Assembly: GCA_018335875.1 (NCBI GenBank)
Contig: JAGXRN010000027.1
Span: 1-38,672, forward strand
Length of the DNA: 38,672 nt
Source of the DNA: Dethiobacter sp.
GTDB taxonomy: Bacteria > Bacillota > Dethiobacteria > Dethiobacterales > Dethiobacteraceae
Direction: 5' to 3'
In this document: piece by piece, positions 32,397-38,672 of the stretch
Numbering within the stretch: position 1 is the stretch's first letter
Layout of the letters: every line of letters starts with the position of its first letter
Made by a program: the position numbers and the translations under genes
Notes under the pieces: generated by a model
What the model was told of the DNA's origin: nothing
Databases searched by the model: none
Seen by the model: only the letters and a program-made list of their open reading frames with translations

Positions 32397-33190
32397 CTTC
32401 CCAGCTCCTTCGACCTTTCAGTTGCAGCCCGTACCGCCCTCATCACAGACGCCCGCACACCTCCGGCCTCCAGCTCAAACAAACCAGCCGCAGCAGTACC
32501 TCCCGGCGAAGCCACCTTCTCCCGGAGCAGCGCAGGATGCTCTCCCAATTCTTTCACCAATTTGGCAGCGCCAAGCACTGTCTGTACCGCCAGTTCAGTA
32601 GCCATACCCCTTTGCATGCCGCACAACAAACCTCCGTCAGACAAAGCTTCTATTAATAAATATACATAGGCCGGCCCGCTCCCGCTCAATCCGGTAACCG
32701 CATCAAGCAAATTCTCAGGCACCACCCGTACTATACCCAATCCCTTAAGCCACTCAACAACCATATTCAAATCTTCCTCAGAAACCCTGCCACAGCTCAG
32801 AGCCATGGCGCCCTCTCCCACCAAACACGGCGTATTGGGCATCACCCGAATCACCCCGGGCCGTCCTCCCAATCCGCTCTCTATTCTCACAATAGGAACT
32901 CCCGCCGCAATGGAGACAACCACATGCTCCTCCCCAATAACAGGCTCAAGCTCCTTCAGTACAACACCCATATCCTGCGGCTTCACAGCCAAAAAAATAA
33001 TCCTGCAGGCTTCAGCAATCTCCCGGCCACCGGCAGCCTTTACACCATAACGCCCAGCCACCTCCTGCAGCCTCTCTTCGACCGCATCGCTTATCATGAT
33101 CTGACTAGGTCGCACGCCTCCCCCAAGAAGCCCCTTCAACAAAGCCCCTCCCATAGCGCCAACCCCTATAAACCCAATACGGTCCTGCAT
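32393..33190 (-). CDS. proC: Pyrroline-5-carboxylate reductase
   Basis: A 265-residue NADPH-dependent enzyme giving L-proline. N-terminal Rossmann motif IGFIGVGAMGGALLKG, AVKPQDM, VMPNTPCLVGEGA, then GLSGSGPAYVYLLIEA and SPGGTAAAGL in the helical dimer domain. ATG at 33190 has GGAGGTG at correct spacing; a GTG six bases upstream overlaps the ribosome binding site and is unlikely. First gene of the operon, so all three proline enzymes are made from one transcript. A minus-strand TATAAT at 33243-33248 may be its -10 box. Confidence 0.96.
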   Translation of the reverse strand: MQDRIGFIGVGAMGGALLKGLLGGGVRPSQIMISDAVEERLQEVAGRYGVKAAGGREIAEACRIIFLAVKPQDMGVVLKELEPVIGEEHVVVSIAAGVPIVRIESGLGGRPGVIRVMPNTPCLVGEGAMALSCGRVSEEDLNMVVEWLKGLGIVRVVPENLLDAVTGLSGSGPAYVYLLIEALSDGGLLCGMQRGMATELAVQTVLGAAKLVKELGEHPALLREKVASPGGTAAAGLFELEAGGVRASVMRAVRAATERSKELGS

Positions 33191-33299
33191 TGCCACACCT
33201 CCAAGAATATTTCCAATCCCTAAAAATATATATAGTTATTGTATTATAGCCACTTTTTTTTTGCAAGGAAATCTTAACCTTTAAGGTAATTGAGGAAAT

Positions 33300-33420
33300 C
33301 GGCAACCTTAACTATCATTCCTGAAAGGCAAACCCTCCGAAAGGCGGGGACGCAAAACCAACGGGCCTAAAGCTGTACAGGCAAAGGCCAGGTTGCCGGG
33401 ATTTTTTCCCCCAGCAACTC
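33300..33420 (+). ncRNA. Cyclic-di-GMP class I (GEMM) riboswitch, first copy
   Basis: All GEMM-I hallmarks are present: GAAAGGCAAACC, a stem with GAAA tetraloop (CCTCC-GAAA-GGCGGG), GGGACGCAAA, GGGCCTAAAG (tetraloop receptor) and a 3' AGGTTGCCGG. The closing stem P1 is perfect: CGGCAACCT (33300-33308) with AGGTTGCCG (33390-33398). The 3' strand of P1 can instead pair with CCCAGCAAC at 33410-33418 to give a terminator-like hairpin followed by a T-rich stretch. Ligand binding should stabilise P1 and prevent that hairpin, so I infer an ON switch. In my alignment the base equivalent to Vc2 G20 is G, favouring c-di-GMP over cGAMP. Confidence 0.9.
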
Positions 33421-33549
33421 CGGCTGTTATCTTTTCTTAATAATTTTTACTAAAGTGTCTAAAATTTCCCACTTCGGGTATAACTCTATTACATAAAACA
33501 TCTACATATATCTCCAGCTCAGTAAGCCCGTTATATCTTCAATTTCTCA

Positions 33550-33672
33550 CCATTCCTGATAAAGGCAAACCCGCCGAAAGGCAGGGACGCAAAACCAACG
33601 GGCCTAAAGCACACAAGCAAAGGCGGCCGGGTTGCCGGGATTTTTTGTCCCAGCAATCGCGGCCGTTTTTAT
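33550..33672 (+). ncRNA. Cyclic-di-GMP class I (GEMM) riboswitch, second copy
   Basis: The core is nearly identical to the first: AAAGGCAAACCC, GCC-GAAA-GGC stem, GGGACGCAAAACC, GGGCCTAAAG and GGGTTGCCGGG. It overlaps a strong terminator: CGGCCGGGTTGCCGGGA pairs with TCCCAGCAA ... CGGCCG, followed by TTTTT at 33665. Unlike copy one, no good 5' partner for P1 (expected CCGGCAACC) is seen upstream, so its switching may be weak or use another stem. Confidence 0.87.
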
Positions 33673-33690
33673 CATTTTAAGTCTGTCGTA

Positions 33691-33784
33691 AACCCGAAAC
33701 CATTATTTTTGAAAGGAGCGTGTTCTGGGTGGGGATCCTTCCACCATTACAAGCCGAAAGCAATGACGTATAGTCATACGGGTT
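33691..33784 (+). promoter_or_regulatory. Folded leader domain of unknown type
   Basis: Downstream of both riboswitches and 85 nt before the coding start. AACCCG (33691-33696) can pair with CGGGTT (33779-33784), enclosing hairpins GGTGG/CCACC (33728-33745) and ATGAC/GTCAT (33763-33777) plus GCCGAAAGC. It does not match the GEMM-I or GEMM-II consensus that I know. It may be a third regulatory RNA element or a stabilising structure. Confidence 0.4.
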
Positions 33785-33868
33785 CCTGGCTATACAAAAC
33801 AAATGGGGTATCGGCCACTTAGTATAAATGATGTATTACAAAATTAAAATCTAAGGAGGAATTTGTTC

Positions 33869-34537
33869 ATGAGAAAATTAATTTCAGTTATTCTTATCAT
33901 CACCCTTGTTCTGAGCCTTGCAACAGTTGCAAGCGCTAAGGGCAACACTAAAGCACCTGAATATAAGTCCGTCGATTTTTTTGAAATGACTGCTTCTGCA
34001 TACGAAGTTATAAGCGGAGGAACAGTCGACATTACTGTCACTTTTACTAAGCATGGCGCTTTCTTATCCTCTTTTGTAATCGATGAACAAGCAGTAGTGG
34101 ATCCAGTGTGGGAAGTTACTGATGAAGGCTTGATTACATACACCTGGACCTGGACTGCACCAACTGTTACTGTAGATACCCCTGATACTGTAGACTTCAA
34201 ATTCGTTATGCAAGCCGGTAGCAGTCATATCTTCTTTGAAGCTGAAGGGTCAGTTGATATTACTGTTCTCGCTCCTGTTACTGCTACCCCCGAAATCACA
34301 CATTATGAAGTAAGAGATTGGGAGATAAGCAACTATTACTATCCTGCACGCGATGAAACTAAACCTTTCAATGCGTATGATGGTTATGGTGAACTTTGGG
34401 CTGTCTATGATTCTGGACCAGGACCAAATTCCCCTGAGGACGATAATTATTATTTCCGTGCAAACAAAAATGGTGAACTCACACATGGTACTGATACGTA
34501 CAATGAATATGATGTCGTTCTAATTCAGCCAGAGTAA
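33869..34537 (+). CDS. Secreted Ig-like surface protein under c-di-GMP control
   Basis: About 222 residues. A signal peptide (MRKLISVILIITLVLSLATVASA, cleavage after ASA at about 23) is followed by a beta-rich domain (VDFFEMTASAYEVISGGTV ... TYTWTWTAP) resembling an Ig-like fold of surface proteins, and a second Asp/Tyr-rich part (YYYPARDETKPFNAYDGYGEL). No cell-wall sorting signal is visible. ATG at 33869 has AAGGAGG upstream; a TTG two codons earlier is unlikely. The long leader holds two c-di-GMP riboswitches, so expression is expected to follow the sessile/motile decision. An adhesive or matrix role is inference. Followed by a strong hairpin. Confidence 0.8.
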   Translation: MRKLISVILIITLVLSLATVASAKGNTKAPEYKSVDFFEMTASAYEVISGGTVDITVTFTKHGAFLSSFVIDEQAVVDPVWEVTDEGLITYTWTWTAPTVTVDTPDTVDFKFVMQAGSSHIFFEAEGSVDITVLAPVTATPEITHYEVRDWEISNYYYPARDETKPFNAYDGYGELWAVYDSGPGPNSPEDDNYYFRANKNGELTHGTDTYNEYDVVLIQPE

Positions 34538-34561
34538 AAATATTTTATAAAATTAATCTGT

Positions 34562-34614
34562 AAAGGGAGTGTTGCAAAACTACCCTAAAAAGTAGTTAGC
34601 AACGCTCCCTTTTT
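34562..34614 (+). terminator. Long terminator hairpin, possibly derived from IS ends
   Basis: AAAGGGAGTGTTGC/GCAACGCTCCCTTT plus an inner AACTAC/GTAGTT, then TTTTT. It ends the surface-protein transcript. The GGGAGTGTTGCAAAACTAC arms look like insertion-sequence terminal repeats fused head to head. Confidence 0.8.
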
Positions 34615-34762
34615 GCGTATGTATCTTTGTTTTTCGATGGTTTTCACGTTGGTATTGTTGAAAAATAAAGCCCCTAGATTTTTAGGCATACTTAAATAAG
34701 CCTTTAATCTGCCGTTGTACAGTGAGTAGTAACAAAAAAGGGCGATAAACGCCCGGGGGAAT

Positions 34763-34837
34763 GACAAGGGGACGGGGTTGGTGACAACATTACAGATATG
34801 CGAGGAAGTCAACAGCTTTTAGTAAAAGCAGATTTCT
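34763..34837 (+). repeat. 75-bp repeat, copy A
   Basis: Begins GACAAGGGGACGGGGTTGGT. About 75 bp align with copy B at 35288-35364, with identical order of GTTG-TGACAACATT, GATAT, CAACAGC and AAAAGCAG blocks. The two copies are direct repeats flanking the transposase remnant. Confidence 0.75.
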
Positions 34838-34884
34838 GGCTTAAATAGGGGCTGCTCAACACCCCAAAATTTACATTAACAACG

Positions 34885-35275
34885 CTAAATGGCCAACTTT
34901 AACTCGGAAAAATGCGCTCTCCAAAAATGGGCAAAAAGAATCCGGAGTCTGCGTTCCAGATTCATGACTAAGAATTGCATGGCGATTTCGGTCTCACTGG
35001 TTTCCCGGAGACGTGCCATGATTCTGCCCAGGCCGTAGTGGCGCTTTCCTTTACCAAATACCGCCTCAATCCGATTTCTGACTCTGGCATCCTGTCTTTC
35101 TGCAAGCCTCTGTGCTTTTAGTAAATCAGGGTCTTTGGCCGGACGCCCCAGAGGTGGACCGGAAAGCCGCATGCCTAATGATTTGCAAAAACTGATGTTT
35201 TTCCCGATTTCGATAGATTTTGTCTGCAATTACTGCTTTTGGATAAAATCCGAACCTTCGATAGTAGTTGTTAGG
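34885..35275 (-). pseudogene. IS5-family transposase remnant
   Basis: The C-terminal DDE part reads MRLSGPPLGRPAKDPDLL ... RNRIEAVFGKGKRHYGLGRI and FLVMNLERRLRILFAHF, typical of IS5-family transposases. Upstream the homologous segment YYRRFGFYPKAVIADKIYRN lies in a different frame; the shift is explained by one extra A in GAAAAAC at about 35210. The N-terminal half is missing. A possible IS end (GGGGCTGCTCAACACCCC) lies at about 34849. Not functional. Confidence 0.85.
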
Positions 35276-35287
35276 TGACTGGGGGTT

Positions 35288-35364
35288 GACAAGGGGACGG
35301 GGTTGCTGACAACATTCCCGATATCGGGATGTACCAACAGCATTTGAGAAAAAGCAGTATTCCT
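35288..35364 (+). repeat. 75-bp repeat, copy B
   Basis: Begins GACAAGGGGACGGGGTTGCT; direct repeat of copy A on the other side of the transposase remnant, diverged mainly in the middle. Confidence 0.75.
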
Positions 35365-35568
35365 AGCATGAACAAAAATCATTACATTGAGCGTCAAAAT
35401 AGCCCCTTGGAGTTCATTTTGATATGCTCCCCTTGTGGTAGACAGTTGAAATAACAAAACTGTTTATTACAAGGAGGAGCATATCATTTCTTCAGGGGGC
35501 TTTCTCCTTGCCTGCGCACCAGCAGCTAAAAGCGAACCACATTTCTCCCGTCTATTCACAGCAGAGAT

Positions 35569-35652
35569 GCAGGCGAGCCTGTCCGTCTCGCTGGCTTCGG
35601 CACCTTCGACGTCCGTCACATCGCAGCTACCGATGTTTTAATTGACAAGTAG
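35569..35652 (+). pseudogene. HU DNA-binding protein fragment, first
   Basis: A short frame reads AGEPVRLAGFGTFDVRHIAA, the conserved beta-arm region of HU/IHF proteins, then diverges (TDVLIDK) and stops. Sequence on its 5' side does not match HU. Broken at both ends. Confidence 0.72.
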
Positions 35653-35685
35653 CTATTCGATGCTCTTGCTTTTTGTTACTACTAA

Positions 35686-35976
35686 ATAGAGGAACAGGGT
35701 TTTATTAATTTAAGTAGAATTGAACCAGTAGAGAATCATGAAAAGGAGCTACTAATAGCGTTTACAAACATCGTCTCAGACAGCCTTGCCAGCGGTGAGC
35801 CTGGGTGCGGCACTTTCGATGTCAGACACGAAGCAGCAAGAGAGACAAGAAATCCTAAGGCAGGTGAACCTGCCAAGTTCCTGCCACACACTACCTACCT
35901 TCCGGGAGATGAGTGTCAGTTGGCCGGGAGGTGTGATGCCTGCCTTCGCTATGCAATAAGTTTCCGGGTAAAATAG
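35686..35976 (+). pseudogene. HU DNA-binding protein fragment, second
   Basis: The frame reads IAFTNIVSDSLASGE, then, after a short internal deletion (the KVQLxG strand is lost), GCGTFDVRHEAARETRNPKAGE, and ends in a diverged tail. This is the middle and C-terminal half of HU. No start codon with a ribosome binding site fits an HU N-terminus. With the fragment 100 bp upstream, two HU copies decayed side by side. Confidence 0.75.
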
Positions 35977-36072
35977 CCAAGCCAGCATTGCACTCCGGCG
36001 CTTTGTGTTGTGTCAAGCGAAATGGTCAAGGGTGGATGGGCTGTGGTTCGTTTTTAGTTGCAGGTGAGCAGG

Positions 36073-36104
36073 CAAAAAGAAGACCCCGGATGCCTCCGGG
36101 GGTC
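36073..36104 (-). terminator. Terminator of the surface-protein fragment
   Basis: On the minus strand GACCCC-CGGAG/CCGGGGTC with a short loop, followed by TTCTTTTTG. It lies 47 nt past the stop of the minus-strand surface-protein frame. Confidence 0.78.
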
Positions 36105-36150
36105 AGGGTGCACTTCTATAGGAATAAGGTTACTACGGGCAAAGAGTTTG

Positions 36151-37410
36151 CTACTTCTTATTGCCTCCACCGGTTCCGGCTGGCGGGGTGTGAATCATGA
36201 TGCTGCCACCGCCGAGTGCAGTAGCCGGGTCCGCAGAATCTGAAGCGCCAATCTGGTTGTCGTAGACGATCGAACCTTCCGCATCCCAGATCTTGATGCG
36301 GAACCTGTCTACCTCACCGCCTCCGTCCACGCTCCCATCAATGGCAGTGAGCATAAAACCGTAGCCGTCCGCACCGTTGAGCCTGCCAACTCCCTTATAC
36401 TGAGCCCTGGCACCGGCAATGACCAGCCACTCATAGCTGGTGCTGTTGAAGTTGAGGCCGCCAGCTTGGAACACAAATTGAGTATTGCCAGTGGGCACAA
36501 TGACGTTCCGGACGTACCTGGACACGAAGCCGAAGTTTGCCCTGCCGGCTAGGCCGGGATCAGCAGTATAAGCACCTGTTGGTGAATCAATCCAGCCGAC
36601 GCCGGTGACGAAGCCGGCATCGCGGTCATATACGGCTAACAATGTTGACACAGGCTCGAGCTCACTGGTATTGCCGGCAACGTCCCTAGCGTAAACCTGG
36701 ATATCATAGACCCCGACGGAAAGTGACGGGATAGTTGCGGAATAATTATCTGTTCCGATACGCGCCATACGGCTCCAAGACACTCCATCAATGGAGTACC
36801 AGACTGAGGCTGCGCCTGAAGTTAAATCAGTAGCGGAAGCACTAATGGTTATTTCTTCGTCAACCGCAGCGGGATTAGGTGATGCTGTTACATTGGTTAC
36901 CTCGGGTACTGTTTTATCAATTTTTATTCCCAGAATATTTTTAGGATAATCAGTATTGCCGGCAAAATCTATTGCCCAGTATACAAGTGAATTTAGCCCT
37001 TCAGTAGTGATAGTCAGGGAAACTGAAGGGGCTTCTGTAACTACAGCGACTTCGTTATTCAGTATGTAATGAATCTCTTTTACACCGGAGCCTCCATCAT
37101 TATCGGTTGCTGTTATTTCTATATCAACATCAGTTATATGCCAGTTGTTGGAGCCCAGTATGCCGCTTGTGATTGAGTGGGAAGAAATTGGGGGAGTGGT
37201 GTCAAAAGTATCAATAACAGTAATATAAATGCTGGGCGCACAAAAAACCACTTGCTTCTCTGACGACAGTGCAATAATTTCTGTACAAGACAAAGGGATA
37301 GGAATACCGGAAAGGCAGTTTGATAGCAACCCCGTCCCCGTGTCATCCCAGCTACGTGTTGGGAGGAAAATTAGGCCGCTCCCTAAGGATGTAATGGAAA
37401 GGGCAGGCAC
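36151..37410 (-). CDS. Surface protein, 5'-truncated (OmpL47-like, Ig-like, post-COAP-1-like)
   Basis: About 419 codons open. Residues 70-165 (TTPPISSHSITSG ... LVYWAIDFAGN) match an OmpL47-type repeat, 170-260 an Ig-like domain (VPEVTNVTASPNP ... VYARDVAGNTSE), and 265-410 a post-COAP-1-type domain (GFVTGVGWIDSPTGAY, STSYEWLVIAGARAQYKG). The first 60 residues are not natural sequence: they are translated from the dispersed repeat at 37326-37344, and no signal peptide is present. So the gene has lost its 5' end and is probably not exported. It ends GGGNKK with a terminator behind. Confidence 0.72.
   Translation of the reverse strand: MPALSITSLGSGLIFLPTRSWDDTGTGLLSNCLSGIPIPLSCTEIIALSSEKQVVFCAPSIYITVIDTFDTTPPISSHSITSGILGSNNWHITDVDIEITATDNDGGSGVKEIHYILNNEVAVVTEAPSVSLTITTEGLNSLVYWAIDFAGNTDYPKNILGIKIDKTVPEVTNVTASPNPAAVDEEITISASATDLTSGAASVWYSIDGVSWSRMARIGTDNYSATIPSLSVGVYDIQVYARDVAGNTSELEPVSTLLAVYDRDAGFVTGVGWIDSPTGAYTADPGLAGRANFGFVSRYVRNVIVPTGNTQFVFQAGGLNFNSTSYEWLVIAGARAQYKGVGRLNGADGYGFMLTAIDGSVDGGGEVDRFRIKIWDAEGSIVYDNQIGASDSADPATALGGGSIMIHTPPAGTGGGNKK
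37326..37344 (-). repeat. Dispersed repeat, inverted short copy
   Basis: GACACGGGGACGGGGTTGC on the minus strand, the same core as copies A and B and close to the palindrome half-site at 11124. It lies where the surface-protein frame loses homology. Confidence 0.65.
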
Positions 37411-37609
37411 GCAGATGTTACAACGGTTAAACGTTGAGATAATATATTATCATTTTTTAATCTTTTCAGAAGTCTTTAACAGTCGGTATCCATTGACTTT
37501 ACTGGTATTTTCTGTTAGCGTTAGTATTAGATAATGTTAAATGTGTTTACACATTTTATAGCAGCTTAAAGAATATCACAGGATATTTTAAATTTAGATG
37601 AGGGAGTGA

Positions 37610-37834
37610 AAGAAGCATATAATCAATCCTGTGTTTAATTCCCTCTTTAGAAACGGCAAAGGTGCACTTAAGGCAAACGGAAGCGGAATGTATATTGCCA
37701 ACTTCAAGACAAAAGGTTTGGGTTTGGGCACTTACACCGCTATGGTTTATAATTCAGACGCGTTAGTTGATCAAATATCGTTTGTAGTTTTAACAAAAGG
37801 TAAAAGCCAGGGCATCGGTATTCTCAAGAAATAA
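37610..37834 (+). pseudogene. PxKF-type surface-protein C-terminal fragment
   Basis: The frame opens just after a TGA and reads INPVFNSLFRNGKGALKANG, then MYIANFKTKGLGLGTYTAMVY and QISFVVLTKG. This is the end of a PxKF-like domain found at the C-terminus of large surface proteins. No start codon with a good ribosome binding site; the GTG at 37631 is only the first formal start. A real terminator follows, so this is the intact 3' end of a gene whose body was deleted. Confidence 0.7.
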
Positions 37835-37883
37835 GATGTGTTGCGCTAAGGTGTAAAATATTACAATAATACAGAGCTTTACC

Positions 37884-37908
37884 AGCCCACCGCTTGGTGG
37901 GCTTTTTT
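37884..37908 (+). terminator. Rho-independent terminator after the PxKF fragment
   Basis: Stem AGCCCACC/GGTGGGCT, loop GCTT, six T. Confidence 0.9.
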
Positions 37909-37963
37909 ATCGGAACCCGGTATAAACAGGGCTTTTGTATCTCTGCAGCAGACCTTAAATAAT

Positions 37964-37992
37964 TTGACAACTCCCCTCTCTTATCCTATAAT
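37964..37992 (+). promoter_or_regulatory. Consensus promoter of tRNA-Trp
   Basis: Perfect TTGACA, 17-nt spacer and perfect TATAAT, 13 nt before the tRNA. Confidence 0.92.
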
Positions 37993-38005
37993 ATATATTG
38001 CACGC

Positions 38006-38081
38006 AGGGGTGTAGCTCAATTGGTAGAGTAGCGGTCTCCAAAACCGTTGGTTGCGTGTTCGAGTCGCGTCACCCCTGCCA
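38006..38081 (+). tRNA. tRNA-Trp (CCA anticodon)
   Basis: Seventy-six bases with encoded CCA. Acceptor stem AGGGGTG/CACCCCT, D-loop AATTGGTAG, anticodon stem GCGGT/ACCGT with loop CTCCAAA (anticodon CCA at 38039-38041), and T-loop GTTCGAGTC. All stems pair. It is a single-gene unit with its own promoter and terminator. Confidence 0.97.
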
Positions 38082-38094
38082 TAAATAGATTAAT

Positions 38095-38118
38095 AACCAC
38101 GGTCTTCCGTGGTTTTTT
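38095..38118 (+). terminator. Rho-independent terminator of tRNA-Trp
   Basis: Stem AACCACGG/CCGTGGTT, loop TCTT, six T. Confidence 0.92.
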
Positions 38119-38161
38119 CTTTACCCTTGGTACGCTTGTATAGGTTTTAGCACTTGAAAAG

Positions 38162-38205
38162 CATAATAATGCCCGCTCATAGCGCTATGGGCAGGCATTA
38201 TTATG
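38162..38205. repeat. 44-nt near-perfect palindrome
   Basis: CATAATAATGCC ... GGCATTATTATG with an inner CATAGCGCTATG; only two of 22 pairs are not Watson-Crick. It is not followed by a T run, so it is not an ordinary terminator. It may be a recombination or protein-binding site, or a small mobile-element end. Confidence 0.7.
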
Positions 38206-38255
38206 TAAACCTTCTACGGGATAAAATGATTATAGAAATGATAGTCTATCCGTTT

Positions 38256-38672
38256 CTACTGGGTGGAGTCGGTTCTACATTCGTTTTTTGCTAAATGACG
38301 CTTCAATAAGGTCAGCTGCTTCGCGGTCACTTCTGAGATTTTGCAGTAACTACAAGTTCTTTTATCTCAACAGGTTTTACGTGGTAGTAGTGTTCATTAG
38401 TTTTTTTTAACCAGCTTTCGCCTAAAATGCTGAAATCCCAGTTGTTTTAAGTGATAACGTACTGTTCGGGTGCTTATCTTGCTTTCAGGGAAACACTCGT
38501 TTAAGGCCGTAGAAATATCTTCGCTGGAGAAGGTTGTATTCTCCCGGACTTTATTGCAAATTTGGAAGAGTATCTCGGCCTTTACTTCCGGAGTAACCTT
38601 GTAATCACTCTTTTGCCCCTGACGCTGGTCAATTAAACCGTAGCTTCCTTGGAATCTGTACTTTTCACGTAA
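38256..38672 (-). pseudogene. Helix-turn-helix protein, frameshifted, runs off the window
   Basis: The frame entering from the right edge reads KYRFQGSYGLIDQRQGQKSD, then VTPEVKAEILFQI and ISTRTVRYHLKQLGFQHF, a helix-turn-helix of the kind found at the start of transposases or integrase-like proteins. It stops at 38397 after a run of eight A (38401-38408). The neighbouring frame continues as NEHYYHVKPVEIKELVVTAK, and the first frame then resumes with KISEVTAKQLTLLKRHLAKN to a stop at 38256. One extra A in the A8 run and one missing A in an AAAA run about 65 nt later would restore a single frame. Function unknown. Confidence 0.6.

Noticed and set aside
33300..33672. Two similar blocks as a CRISPR array or simple duplication
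   Set aside because: Only two copies, and the conserved bases are exactly those of the GEMM-I core with different stems, so they are riboswitches.
35230..35457. 75-codon minus-strand frame, similar to one at 34585-34812
   Set aside because: The similarity of the two translations (NVV-NPVPLS) only reflects the shared 75-bp DNA repeat; neither has a start context.
35776..35988. 70-codon minus-strand frame over the second HU remnant
   Set aside because: The plus strand carries the recognisable HU motif; the minus frame is its shadow.
38006..38081. tRNA-Trp 3' end as an integration (attB) site
   Set aside because: I found no direct repeat of the tRNA 3' end elsewhere in the window and no integrase gene.

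Overview
The window looks like chromosomal DNA from a spore-forming member of the Clostridia (Firmicutes), moderately GC-rich and probably anaerobic or microaerophilic. The evidence is an alpha/beta-type small acid-soluble spore protein gene with a sigma-G-like promoter, two CotF-like coat genes, a DegS/DegU pair, strong AGGAGG ribosome binding sites, an ADP-forming acetyl-CoA synthetase, rubredoxin, and an Fe/Mn superoxide dismutase. The species cannot be named from the sequence.

Layout. 0.3-2.5 kb: Flp-type pilin and degS-degU (minus). 2.6-6.3 kb: ADP-forming acyl-CoA synthetase overlapping a P-loop/DRTGG protein, then a doubtful ORF. 6.4-7.2 kb: an AT-rich toxin-antitoxin insertion that abuts a truncated DUF72 gene. 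7.3-8.9 kb: endonuclease IV, SASP and a tiny membrane ORF (minus). 9-13.9 kb: superoxide dismutase, DUF1786 protein, rubredoxin, P-II protein beside a decayed ammonium transporter, phosphofructokinase, and a membrane-anchored protein. 14.1-15.9 kb: Sir2 and an SDH-type ClpP-fold protease, preceded by a metallo-beta-lactamase-fold remnant. 16.1-21.5 kb: spore-coat-like small proteins, two unrelated ATP-grasp enzymes, and an AMP-forming acyl-CoA synthetase. 21.6-26 kb: amidohydrolase, zinc-ribbon protein and an RND exporter. 26.1-28.6 kb: FemAB-type transferase convergent with MurE. 28.7-33.2 kb: homocitrate synthase and the proC-proB-proA operon (minus).

The most interesting part is 33.3-34.6 kb. 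Two tandem class I cyclic-di-GMP (GEMM-I) riboswitches, each with an overlapping terminator-like hairpin, are followed by a third, unassigned folded leader domain and then by a secreted Ig-like surface protein. This is a c-di-GMP-controlled adhesin-type unit with more leader structure than one switch requires.

From 34.7 to 37.9 kb the DNA is a gene graveyard: an IS5-type transposase remnant between two copies of a 75-bp repeat, two degenerate HU fragments, and 5'-truncated surface-protein pieces (OmpL47-like/post-COAP-1-like and PxKF-like). A complete tRNA-Trp with a near-consensus promoter and terminator follows. The right edge holds a frameshifted helix-turn-helix gene that runs off the window.

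Together the intact genes cover acetyl-CoA/acyl-CoA energy metabolism, proline synthesis, peptidoglycan precursor modification, sporulation proteins and oxidative-stress defence. The accessory material is concentrated at 6.4-7.3 kb and from 33.3 kb to the right edge.
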